Positions 1 through 7,839 of a stretch of DNA of 64,000 bases are shown piece by piece. The stretch lies in assembly GCF_021021555.1 (NCBI RefSeq), contig NZ_JAINWA010000003.1, forward strand, positions 1,240,001 to 1,304,000, in the 5' to 3' direction. The position numbers were made by a program, and so were the translations under genes. Numbering within the stretch: the stretch's first letter is position 1; each line of letters opens with the position of its first letter. Origin of the DNA: Teretinema zuelzerae. GTDB taxonomy: Bacteria; Spirochaetota; Spirochaetia; Treponematales; Treponemataceae. Below the pieces are notes generated by a model. It was not told the DNA's origin. It saw nothing but the letters and a program-made list of their open reading frames with translations, and did not search any database.

Positions 1-505
1 CGTAGTACCACGGACGGATAAGGCCGAAAAGCCGGCCGACGCCTACAAGAAAAAGGCCGCCCATCCCTATTTTCGAGAGGGCTTCCATCCGCACGGAATC
101 GACGGCGCCGCGTTCCCGGCCTGAAAACATATCGTCCAGGGACCCGAGGGCGGGAATAATGTACATCATGAACATTCCCCAGCCTACAAGCTGGGTAGTC
201 AGCCCGAAAGCCGCTCCTCCAGAATCGCCCTGAATAAAGGAGCCGACCCCGAACCCGACGAAATGATTCGCGATGAAGGGGAAAAGGGCGGTTTTCTTAT
301 GCTGCTCGTACAGAGAGAACCGCTCCGAAGGAGAGAGAAGGGCCGCGTTCGCCCGTATGTCCGCCTCGTTCCGAAATACGCCCTCCGAAATAAGGGCGGC
401 GGTATCGAAAGCGATGCCGCCTGAGGACGGCTCGGAGGCCCGCGCAGAAACAGCGGACAAACACAGACAGGCAACGGCGAACAGTCTACGCATTCTGATT
501 CTCAT
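1..505 (-). CDS. P13-like spirochaetal membrane protein (3' end off window)
   Basis: About 168 codons are visible and the C-terminus lies outside the window. Translating by eye from the ATG at 505 gives a signal peptide (MRIRMRRLFAVACLCLSAVS, then ARA), a mature start rich in small residues, a segment LSPSERFSLYEQHKK, and then glycine-rich hydrophobic stretches (FVGFGVGSFIQGDSGG; a second membrane segment around MFMMYIIPALG). A 'LSxxER..LYxxHKK' motif followed by a GxGSFxQGD hydrophobic segment is what I associate with the P13 porin-like family of Borrelia and Treponema. The assignment is from memory of the family, without alignment. A second in-frame ATG lies at 493. There is no Shine-Dalgarno; a TATACT box ends 6 nt upstream of the ATG. 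Confidence 0.55.
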   Translation of the reverse strand, partial: MRIRMRRLFAVACLCLSAVSARASEPSSGGIAFDTAALISEGVFRNEADIRANAALLSPSERFSLYEQHKKTALFPFIANHFVGFGVGSFIQGDSGGAAFGLTTQLVGWGMFMMYIIPALGSLDDMFSGRERGAVDSVRMEALSKIGMGGLFLVGVGRLFGLIRPWYY

Positions 506-511
506 GCATCG

Positions 512-517
512 AGTATA
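512..517 (-). promoter_or_regulatory. -10 box of leaderless promoter for the P13-like gene
   Basis: The minus strand reads TATACT, six bases (CGATGC), then ATG at 505. Transcription would start at or next to the A of the start codon. The -35 region is weak (TCGATA at 17 bp). Confidence 0.5.
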
Positions 518-559
518 CCAAGGCTTTATGCATTTATCGAGTAGATGAGAAGAACGCAT

Positions 560-588
560 TTGCGGTTTTTCCGCTGACCGGCTATAGT
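560..588 (+). promoter_or_regulatory. Promoter of the solute-binding protein gene at 618
   Basis: TTGCGG (560-565), 17-bp spacer, TATAGT (583-588). The 5' leader carries AAGGA at 606-610, spaced 7 nt from the TTG start codon, so this gene has an ordinary leader, unlike its divergent neighbour. Confidence 0.55.
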
Positions 589-617
589 TTGAGACAAGCA
601 TATATAAGGATGACAAA

Positions 618-1355
618 TTGAAAAGAAGAGCATGCGCCGCGGTCTTCGCGCTGGCGATGAGCATGGGATTCGCCCAGAAACTGGTTATTTACTCCGAGCA
701 GGCCCCGCCCTTTCAGGTTCCTCCTTCCGGGGACGCGCCGTCGACGGGATTCGCGGTGGAGATAGTGCGCGCGCTTCAAAGGGAAGTCGGCACGAACGAG
801 CCGATTCAGTTCGTCGAATGGGCGCGCGGCTTTTACGAAGCGCAGCATACGCCGAACGTCATGCTGTTCACCGCGGCCCGGACGGAAGAGCGGGAAAAAC
901 TCTTTCGCTGGCTCGGGCCCTTCTTTACGGTGGAATACCTGCTGGTCGCGAAAAAGCATCGCTTCCGATCGACGCTCACGACCGAACAGGCGAAAGGGCT
1001 GAAAATTATCGGAACGGTCAAGGGCGACGCCCGGGACCAAATCTTGCGCGATGCGGGATTTACCAATCTGGAACAGACGACTACCGCCGCCCTGAATGTT
1101 CGAAAACTCCAGGCCGGCAGGATCGACGCGTACGCTACGTCTAACGTAGCGTGGAAGGAGCAGATCAGAAAAGAAGGCTTTAACCCGGAAGAGTACGAGG
1201 CTGTCTATCCCATCCGTGTAATACCGGTATATTGCGTCTTTTCCCCCGCGACCGATCCGGCGATTTTCGCAGCCTGGGAGCGCGCCTTTAAAACCATCGC
1301 CGCTAACGGCACGCTGAAACGTCTCTCGAAGCAGTGGTTCCCGGACCTGGACTGA
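618..1355 (+). CDS. Periplasmic solute-binding protein, SBP_bac_3 type
   Basis: 245 aa with a TTG start, chosen because AAGGA sits 7 nt upstream and the nearby ATG frame stops after three codons. Residues 1-19 form a signal peptide (MKRRACAAVFALAMSMGFAQ). The mature part has the two-lobe layout of type 2 periplasmic binding proteins: an opening strand KLVIYSEQAPPF, GFAVEIVRALQRE in lobe 1, a switch through 'GLKIIGTVKGDARDQIL', and a closing helix LKRLSKQWFP. Family members bind amino acids or other small polar ligands, either for ABC import or as free sensors. No permease or ATPase is adjacent, so the ligand cannot be named and the protein may work alone or with distant partners. It converges on the GH36 gene. 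Confidence 0.8.
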   Translation: MKRRACAAVFALAMSMGFAQKLVIYSEQAPPFQVPPSGDAPSTGFAVEIVRALQREVGTNEPIQFVEWARGFYEAQHTPNVMLFTAARTEEREKLFRWLGPFFTVEYLLVAKKHRFRSTLTTEQAKGLKIIGTVKGDARDQILRDAGFTNLEQTTTAALNVRKLQAGRIDAYATSNVAWKEQIRKEGFNPEEYEAVYPIRVIPVYCVFSPATDPAIFAAWERAFKTIAANGTLKRLSKQWFPDLD

Positions 1356-1421
1356 CGGCACGACGCGCTTCCGGCAGAAGGCGGACTGGAACGAAGCCGC
1401 CCCTGCCTCGGCTGCCTGAGA

Positions 1422-1451
1422 GGGGGCTCCGATCGTACAGACGGCGCCCCC
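1422..1451. terminator. Hairpin between convergent genes (possible bidirectional terminator)
   Basis: GGGGGCTCCG (1422-1431) pairs with CGGCGCCCCC (1442-1451) with one mismatch and a 10-nt loop. No T-run follows on either strand, so it would be a weak or factor-assisted terminator. Confidence 0.35.
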
Positions 1452-1458
1452 CAATCGA

Positions 1459-3678
1459 TCATTCTGCCTCGATTTTTTTGAATTCCAACACCATGCTGGT
1501 TCTGTCCTCTCTCAGAGGGATCGCGACGCCGCGGTTCATCCAGGCGTCTCCCCGAAGAGCCGTGCCGATCGCGCCCGAGCTTCCGGTTGGAGGGAAAACA
1601 GGCGGCGGTTCGGCGGGAGACAGGACTGAAAGCGCGTAACGGAAAGCGGGATCGAGTCCTCGGGGCATGAGCGGAGGAAGGCGGGTTCCGAAGTTGTTTT
1701 TTTCGAGGAATACGAAAAGGACCGCGCGGGTTTTCGCGTCGTCGATGTACAAAAAGGACGCGCGGTTTCCGTTCGCCGGAGATTCGAGCCGGTAGAGATT
1801 TCCCCGCTGCACGAGGGGGCGGATGTCTTTGTAGAGCTCGATCAGGGAGCGCGCGAGGGAAGCTTCCGCTTCGTCCCACTCGCAGAGGTTTTCCCCGATT
1901 CCCAGCACGCCGGCCATGGCCGCGTGGAAGCGGAATTCGAGCGGAACAGTCCGTCCATTGAGCCAGTTTTTTTTCGCGGTAACCCAGGCTTCCATGGCGT
2001 GGGCGCCGTATGCCCAGGAAAATCCTTCCTGGATGAGCAGGCGGTCGCAGGCGTCGGTGTTGTCGCTCGTCCAGGCCTGGTCGAAATGGCGGAGAATGCC
2101 GATGTCCGCGCGTCCGCCGCCGCCCGAGCAGGTTTGGAAGCGAACTGCCGGATGGCGCTCTCTCAGCCGGGAGACGACGCGGTAGACGGCTTGGATATGG
2201 CGGAGGTTCGCGTCCCTGCGGTGTTCGGGAGGGCCGCCCGGTTCGCTCACGCTCCGGTTTAAATCCCATTTTATGAAGGATATGCGGTTCTCGGAGAGTA
2301 GTCGGTCCATGAAGGAGAATACGTAGTCTTCCACTTCGGGGAGGGAGAGGTTGAGAACCAGCTGGTTGCGCATTTCGGTGCGTTCGCGGCCGGGATAGTG
2401 GTAGACCCAGCCGGGATGGGCGCGGTAGAGGTCGCTGTCGGGGTTTACCATTTCCGGTTCGACCCAGAGGCCGAAGCTCATGCCGAGCTCCCGGATCCGT
2501 TCGATAAGCGGGGAAAGGCCGTCGGGAAATTTCTCGGCGTTCACATACCAGTCGCCGAGGCCGGCGCGGTCGTTCGAGCGGGCGCCGAACCAGCCGTCGT
2601 CCATGACGAAGAGCTCCACTCCGCAAGAGGCGGCGAGGGACGCGAGTTTTTCCTGGCCCGCTGAATCGACGGAGAAGGCGGTCGCCTCCCAGGAATTGTA
2701 GAGCACCTTGCGGTTTTCCGTTCCCGAGGGGGAAAGAAGGTTCCGCTGCCAGGCGTGGAGGCTGCGGCTCATGGCGCCGAATCCGCGTTCGGTAAAGCCG
2801 AAGAGGAAGAGCGGGCTTTCAAGGCTGTCCCCCGGGGAAAGCTCGGAGGAGAAATCGCGATCGTGATAGCCCGGGCTTACACGGGTTTGGCCGAAGGAGT
2901 CGCGTTCAAGGGAGATTTTCCAGTTTCCGCTCCAGGCGAGTTCGCCGAACCAGACGGGGCCGTCTTCCTCGGTCGCGCGGGAATCCGCATCGAGGGCGAA
3001 GAAGGGGTTCGCGTGATGGCTCGTAAAGCCCCGGACGCTTTCGAGCACGGTGCGCGCCAGGGGAAGCGGAATGCGTTGGAGCTGAGTCTCGCCGACCCAG
3101 CGGCCGGTAAGATGGGTCAGCCGGCTTTCGGTTCCCCGGGGCAGATAGACCGCGCCGGAAAGAAGGCTTTCGATCCGCGCCGCGCCCGGCGCAGGGGATT
3201 CGGATTTCTCGGGATTGCGCACAACCGTTCGGCGCGAGAAAAGATCGTATTCGGGAAAGACCTCGAACTCGAGGTCCGCTTCAAGTCCGTAGACCGGATC
3301 CGCGAGGGTGACGACGAGGCGTTCCTTATCGGCCTTCCATGAGCGGTATTCGAGGCGGAGGTCGCGCACTCCGTCGGGGAAGACGGCCGCCAGGGACGGC
3401 TCGCCGTAGCGGGGTCCTCCTGCGACGGGGAGGATTTCCGGGCTGAGGGTCTCCGGCGTGGAAAAGGAGGCCCAGCCCGCTTCCGGGAGGGCTTCAGGAT
3501 AATCGGCCGGGTCGCCGAGGCGCGGACCGAACCAGGTTTGCAGGAGGAGCCCTTCCCCGGCAGGCCGCGAAAAGGGGAAGCCGTCCACGCTGGAGCCGCG
3601 CTGCGAAACGCCGAATACATAGGCCGCCGAGCGGGTTTCAAGAATCCAGAGTTTTCTCGTCTCGTCGAAACGTATCAT
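1459..3678 (-). CDS. Alpha-galactosidase, GH36
   Basis: 739 aa, the normal length for bacterial GH36 enzymes. It hydrolyses terminal alpha-galactosides such as melibiose and raffinose. An N-terminal beta-sandwich (about 1-330) precedes a TIM barrel with the family signatures FVMDDGWFG (357-365), WVEPEMVN (405-412), the nucleophile Asp472 in FIKWDLNR and the acid/base Asp539 in TSDNTDA. No signal peptide is seen, so it is probably cytoplasmic and acts on sugars brought in by the adjacent ABC system. The ATG at 3678 overlaps the TGA of the upstream GH2 gene (ATGA), suggesting translational coupling. The reading frame is open for a further 390 codons upstream, but that part lies antiparallel-in-phase inside the GH2 gene and has no family similarity; start 3678 matches the usual N-terminus. 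Confidence 0.93.
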   Translation of the reverse strand: MIRFDETRKLWILETRSAAYVFGVSQRGSSVDGFPFSRPAGEGLLLQTWFGPRLGDPADYPEALPEAGWASFSTPETLSPEILPVAGGPRYGEPSLAAVFPDGVRDLRLEYRSWKADKERLVVTLADPVYGLEADLEFEVFPEYDLFSRRTVVRNPEKSESPAPGAARIESLLSGAVYLPRGTESRLTHLTGRWVGETQLQRIPLPLARTVLESVRGFTSHHANPFFALDADSRATEEDGPVWFGELAWSGNWKISLERDSFGQTRVSPGYHDRDFSSELSPGDSLESPLFLFGFTERGFGAMSRSLHAWQRNLLSPSGTENRKVLYNSWEATAFSVDSAGQEKLASLAASCGVELFVMDDGWFGARSNDRAGLGDWYVNAEKFPDGLSPLIERIRELGMSFGLWVEPEMVNPDSDLYRAHPGWVYHYPGRERTEMRNQLVLNLSLPEVEDYVFSFMDRLLSENRISFIKWDLNRSVSEPGGPPEHRRDANLRHIQAVYRVVSRLRERHPAVRFQTCSGGGGRADIGILRHFDQAWTSDNTDACDRLLIQEGFSWAYGAHAMEAWVTAKKNWLNGRTVPLEFRFHAAMAGVLGIGENLCEWDEAEASLARSLIELYKDIRPLVQRGNLYRLESPANGNRASFLYIDDAKTRAVLFVFLEKNNFGTRLPPLMPRGLDPAFRYALSVLSPAEPPPVFPPTGSSGAIGTALRGDAWMNRGVAIPLREDRTSMVLEFKKIEAE

Positions 3679-5933
3679 GAAACGCGCACCTCGAACGAAG
3701 CGGGAGCAAGGCCTTCGACGGAAACGGTCGCCTTCACGACGCCCGCCTTTCCGGAAGACTCGATCCAGAACGCAGTTGTACCGCCCCGGAGCACCAGGGT
3801 CGAAGGACCCTGTACGCGGGCAGGACCGGAGAGGCTCACGGCCGCGACGGCGTCGGCGAAGGGTAGCGGATTTCCGTACTGGTCCAGAAGCGACACGACG
3901 ACCCGCGTTGCGTCTTTTTCGCCGGCGCAAAGTACGGAATCGTCGGGCGCGGCAGTCAGGGAGGCCGGCAGAGGATTCTTCGGCATTCTGCACACGGCGG
4001 CTTCCTTGCCGTTGATGTAGCCGGTCAGGCGGAGATCCTCCCAGCGCATTCCCCATGCCCCGATCTTTTCCATGCTGATGTGCCGGGTATCGACGACGAA
4101 AGGCGGATGCGGCAGATGCGAGAGGGTCGGTTCGCGGCCCGTTATATGGATAGGTTCGTAATCGCCGAACTGCAGCGAGATGGAGTCGCAGTTGGTCAGC
4201 ACGACGAGGGGGAAGACGCCGCCGATGCTCCGCTCTCCGCGGGCCCATACGGTGACGGGTTTGAGCACGATCTTTTCTGAGGGCGAAACCTGGGAGCCGT
4301 ACACCCAGGCGGCGAATTTGGGCAGGCGGAAGATGTCCATCACGCCGTGGTGGCAGATCCGGTCGCCGGCGCCGAAGTCGCAGTGGGTGTTGTAATCGAA
4401 GGCGCACCAGCCGATGGCTCCGGAGACGCGGTCGTCCGCGTAGGAGGCGTTCTGCACGCGCAGATGGCGCAGGACATGCTCGTTCTGGCGTTCTTCGCAG
4501 TCTGTTTTCTTGGTGGGGTACATGTGGCCGTTGTACTCGGTGACCATGTAGGGCACGTCCCGGTCGAGGCCTGTCACCTCGCGCTGGCCGCGGAGAACGA
4601 TCTCCCCGCCCGAGTGGACGAAGTCGTTCATCGTGTAGACATCCTCGAGGAGGTTGCTGTCCGTAATGTAGCGGACTCCGCCGGTTTGCCGGGTCGGGTC
4701 GAGGGCGCGGGAGAGGGAGTTCGTGCGCGAGTAGAAATCGTCGTCGTCCATGGACTCGTTGATGCGGACGCCCCAGAGAATGATCGAAGGATGATTCCAG
4801 TCGCGCGTGATCATTTCTTCTACATGGCCGATCGCGGTTTCCTTCCATTCGGCGGGGCCGATGTGCTGCCAGCCGGGAATTTCCTCGAACACCAGCAGTC
4901 CTATTTCGTCGCAGCGGTCCAGGAAGCTGATGGACTGGGGATAATGAGAGGTGCGCACCAGATTGACGGCGAGCTCTTCTTTCAGAATGTCCGCGTCCTT
5001 TTTCTGGGCGCGTTCGGGCATGGCGTAGCCGACGTAGGGCCAGGCCTGATGGCGGTTAAGGCCGCGGATTTTCAACCGCTCGCCGTTGAGGAAAAAGCCG
5101 TCGGCGCGGAATTCGGCCTTTCTGAAACCGAAGCGCGTTTCGAACGCGTCTGCGGGAATTTTCGGATCGGCGGCGGCCGGGGAGATGGAAACGCGAACCG
5201 CGTAGAGTGCGGGAGCATCGGGGCTCCACAGGGAAACGCGGCCGAGGCCGGAAAGCACGGAGCGGAGCACGCCGCCGCCTGCGGGCACGGTAACGGGGAA
5301 GGAGCGCTCGGCGACTGTCTTTCCGCTCGAGTCGGAGACGAAGGCGGTGAGAATCGCGGGAGCCGGGGACGGGAGGCCGCTACCGGCGTAGGCTTCGATC
5401 TCGAGATCGGGAGAAGCGGCGAGCGGATCGGGAGAGCTCAGGCGGACGTTTTTAATATGGAGGGGAGCGTACTCGTCGAGATAGACTTCCCGGTAGATTC
5501 CCGCGTAGGTCAGGTAGTCGATCTGTCCGCCGAAGGGGGGGACGTCCGGCCGTTCGGTCGCGTCGGCGGCGACCGTCAGGACGCGCGGCGAATCGGCGCC
5601 GAGCCTGCCGGTAACGTCGAACTCGAAGGGAGTGTAGCCGCCCTTGTGCTCGCCGAGGTAGGTGCCGTCAAGCCAGACCCTGGCGACCGCCATCACGCCC
5701 TCGAAGCGGAGAACGAGGCGTCCGCCAGGCACAGCCGTTTTAGCCGGCACGGTTCGCCGGTAGCAGGAAACTTCCTGATAGCATCTTTCGTCGAAATACG
5801 AGAGAGGCAGGTCCACCGGATTATGGGGCAGATCGACAGGGATGAAGCCGGAGCCGTCCGGGGACAGCTCCATACCGTCAGCATACCGTCGGTTGAATAG
5901 CCAACCGTTCATCAATCGTTCTCGTGCAATCAT
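3675..5933 (-). CDS. Glycoside hydrolase family 2 (beta-galactosidase/beta-glucuronidase type)
   Basis: 752 aa. Domains in order: N-terminal jelly-roll sugar-binding domain (about 1-155), an Ig-like domain (about 156-270), a TIM barrel (about 275-550) and C-terminal beta domains, the last resembling an Ig/invasin-like fold. The catalytic acid/base is Glu393 in WGVRINES and the nucleophile is Glu466 in VTEYNGH. No signal peptide is present, so it acts in the cytoplasm. GH2 covers beta-galactosidase, beta-glucuronidase and beta-mannosidase; pairing with a GH36 alpha-galactosidase makes galactosides the likeliest substrates, which is inference. AAGGA lies 9 nt before the ATG. A 106-bp gap separates it from the permease gene upstream, and it overlaps the GH36 gene downstream by 4 nt. 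Confidence 0.88.
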   Translation of the reverse strand: MIARERLMNGWLFNRRYADGMELSPDGSGFIPVDLPHNPVDLPLSYFDERCYQEVSCYRRTVPAKTAVPGGRLVLRFEGVMAVARVWLDGTYLGEHKGGYTPFEFDVTGRLGADSPRVLTVAADATERPDVPPFGGQIDYLTYAGIYREVYLDEYAPLHIKNVRLSSPDPLAASPDLEIEAYAGSGLPSPAPAILTAFVSDSSGKTVAERSFPVTVPAGGGVLRSVLSGLGRVSLWSPDAPALYAVRVSISPAAADPKIPADAFETRFGFRKAEFRADGFFLNGERLKIRGLNRHQAWPYVGYAMPERAQKKDADILKEELAVNLVRTSHYPQSISFLDRCDEIGLLVFEEIPGWQHIGPAEWKETAIGHVEEMITRDWNHPSIILWGVRINESMDDDDFYSRTNSLSRALDPTRQTGGVRYITDSNLLEDVYTMNDFVHSGGEIVLRGQREVTGLDRDVPYMVTEYNGHMYPTKKTDCEERQNEHVLRHLRVQNASYADDRVSGAIGWCAFDYNTHCDFGAGDRICHHGVMDIFRLPKFAAWVYGSQVSPSEKIVLKPVTVWARGERSIGGVFPLVVLTNCDSISLQFGDYEPIHITGREPTLSHLPHPPFVVDTRHISMEKIGAWGMRWEDLRLTGYINGKEAAVCRMPKNPLPASLTAAPDDSVLCAGEKDATRVVVSLLDQYGNPLPFADAVAAVSLSGPARVQGPSTLVLRGGTTAFWIESSGKAGVVKATVSVEGLAPASFEVRVS

Positions 5934-6039
5934 CTTATCGTTTCCTTCAATTATCTTATTAGTTCAGCCGATCAACACGTCGGCACGTTTCGCGGAATCC
6001 ATAGACAGCAATCGCGCCCCCGTTGCCGGAGGCTTCGCG

Positions 6040-6879
6040 TCATTTAACCGAGCCGAGCATTCCTTCCACGAACTGCCGCTGCATAGAGAAGAATATCGCA
6101 AGGGTCGGCGTCGTCGCAAGAATGATGACCAGCATTATCACGCCGTAGTCGGGCGTATAGGAGGAGTTGAGCGACGAAATAGCGAGCGTGAGCAGCTTTT
6201 TATTGTTCGTCTGCAGAATAATCAGGGGCCACAGGAAATTGTTCCAATAACTCATGAATACTATGATGGCCGCCGCCGCGAAGGTCGACTTCATCGACGG
6301 CAAATAGATCAAAAAGAAGGCCTGAATCTCGCCGAGCCCGTCCACGCGCGAAGCCTGGATCAGTTCCTTGCTGAAGGTCCTCGTGCTCTGCCGGAAAAAG
6401 AAGATGACGAAAATAGAGGCGACCGCCGGGAGGATGATGGCCGCGAAGGAGTTGAGCATCCGTGCCTTTGCGAACATGCGGAAGAGCGGAATCATCACCG
6501 CGGCGAAGGGCACCATCATGGTAAGGAGCATCAGGCTGTACGTCCGCTCGCGGGCCTTGCTCCGGTACATCTCGAAGCCGTAGCCGGCCATCGAGGCGAC
6601 CAGAAGCGTGCAGAAGGTGCCCACCAAGGTGACGATCGTCGTGTTCCTGAACACGAGGCCGAGGTGTACCACGGAGCCGAGCGAGCGGAAGTTGTCTATC
6701 AATGCCGTGCCGAAGCTCAGCTTGCCCATAGAGATGTCCTTCGAGGTGTTGGTCGCCCCGATGATCATCCACAGAAAGGGGAACACGCTGAAAAACGCTA
6801 CGACGGAAATGAAGATATACGCCAGCGATCCGGAAATAGCGGACTGGGCGCGGCTGGATGAATACGAGTTTTTAGGCAT
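6040..6879 (-). CDS. Sugar ABC transporter permease, MalG type
   Basis: 279 aa, six predicted membrane helices, beginning with YIFISVVAFFSVFPFLWMII. It is one of the two membrane subunits of a CUT1-family carbohydrate importer. The cytoplasmic EAA loop is visible as 'IQASRVDGLGEIQAFFLIYLP', where the ATPase would dock. Its ATG lies inside the end of the MalF-type gene (8-nt overlap), with a GGGGGAAG ribosome-binding site. No ATPase gene is present in the cluster. Confidence 0.9.
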   Translation of the reverse strand: MPKNSYSSSRAQSAISGSLAYIFISVVAFFSVFPFLWMIIGATNTSKDISMGKLSFGTALIDNFRSLGSVVHLGLVFRNTTIVTLVGTFCTLLVASMAGYGFEMYRSKARERTYSLMLLTMMVPFAAVMIPLFRMFAKARMLNSFAAIILPAVASIFVIFFFRQSTRTFSKELIQASRVDGLGEIQAFFLIYLPSMKSTFAAAAIIVFMSYWNNFLWPLIILQTNNKKLLTLAISSLNSSYTPDYGVIMLVIILATTPTLAIFFSMQRQFVEGMLGSVK

Positions 6880-7762
6880 TGTCTTCCCCCGAAATCTTGA
6901 ATTGTATCAGAGCCAGAATCGCTACGAAAAACACGATCACGTACGAAATGGTCGCCGCGTAGCCGAAGTTCGGCGTAAAGAGAAACAGCACGTTATAAAT
7001 ATAGTGGGAGATCGACAGCGTCGCGTTCGACGGCCCTCCCAGCGTGATATTCATGGATTCGTCGAAAAGCTGCAGGGTGCCGATCGTCGACATGACGGAT
7101 GTGAACAGGATGATGGGCTTGAGCATCGGAATGGTGATGAGCCTGAACTGGGAAAGCGGGCCCGCCCCGTCTATGCGCGCGGCTTCGTATATGGAAGGTT
7201 CGATGTTCTGCAGGGCCGAAAGATAGAACATCATGTTGTAGCCGGTCCACCGCCAGGTCAGGGCGATGATGATGAGAACCTTGGCCCAGAACGGGTCAAG
7301 AAGCCAGGGGATGGGTGCGGATATGAACTGGAGGCGCAGAAGCGTGTGATTCACGAGTCCTTCCAGGGAGAACATGCTCCGGAAGAGAACCGAATACGCG
7401 ACCAGCGAGGTGACGCAGGGAAGAAAGATCGCGGTTCTAAAGAGCCCCTTGAACCGGAGCTTCGGGCTGTTGAGCACGGACGCGATGGAAAGGGCGAGGA
7501 CTATCATCACCGGAACCTGGAAGATGAAGTACACGAAGGTGTTCTTCAGGGCTTGGTGAAACACCGCGTCCTGAAAGAGGCGGCGGATATTGCCCAATCC
7601 GTTGAAGCGGATCTGGTTGCCCCTGCCGGTTTGAAAAGAAAGCAGAAACGAGCTGATTATGGGATACAGGCAAAAGGTCGCGCACAGCAGAACAGCGGCG
7701 CCGACGAACAGCCATCCGGTCAGGTTTGTAGAGGGCTCGCCCCGGTATCGTATAGACTTCAT
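6872..7762 (-). CDS. Sugar ABC transporter permease, MalF type
   Basis: 296 aa with six predicted membrane helices and the EAA-loop pattern YEAARIDGAGPLSQFRLITIP. It forms the heterodimeric CUT1 channel with the MalG-type subunit encoded just downstream. GAGGA precedes the ATG. A GC-rich hairpin with a T-run separates it from the binding-protein gene, so it is probably transcribed only by readthrough of that attenuator. Confidence 0.9.
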   Translation of the reverse strand: MKSIRYRGEPSTNLTGWLFVGAAVLLCATFCLYPIISSFLLSFQTGRGNQIRFNGLGNIRRLFQDAVFHQALKNTFVYFIFQVPVMIVLALSIASVLNSPKLRFKGLFRTAIFLPCVTSLVAYSVLFRSMFSLEGLVNHTLLRLQFISAPIPWLLDPFWAKVLIIIALTWRWTGYNMMFYLSALQNIEPSIYEAARIDGAGPLSQFRLITIPMLKPIILFTSVMSTIGTLQLFDESMNITLGGPSNATLSISHYIYNVLFLFTPNFGYAATISYVIVFFVAILALIQFKISGEDNA

Positions 7763-7789
7763 GCGGTATTCCTCGCGGTAAAAAAGTGG

Positions 7790-7824
7790 AAAAAAGCCGG
7801 AGCCCGGACAGTCCGGGCGCCGGC
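7790..7824 (-). terminator. Attenuator hairpin between sugar-binding protein and permease genes
   Basis: On the minus strand GCCGG-C-GCCCGGAC, a single-base turn, GTCCGGGC-T-CCGGC, followed by six Ts (7790-7795). The very strong stem should end much of the transcription after the binding-protein gene and let a fraction through to the permeases and glycosidases. Confidence 0.75.
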
Positions 7825-7839
7825 TCTCAAAACTGGAAA

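Noticed and set aside
582-1454. A 290-codon minus-strand open frame
   Set aside because: Antisense to the solute-binding protein gene at 618, which has a promoter, ribosome-binding site and family motifs.
3679-4848. 390-codon N-terminal extension of the GH36 frame
   Set aside because: It is Arg/Pro-rich, lies within the GH2 gene on the same strand in another frame, and GH36 proteins begin at the 3678 ATG.
4347-5900. A 517-codon plus-strand open frame
   Set aside because: Antisense to the GH2 gene; its composition is that of a mirror frame and it has no ribosome-binding site.
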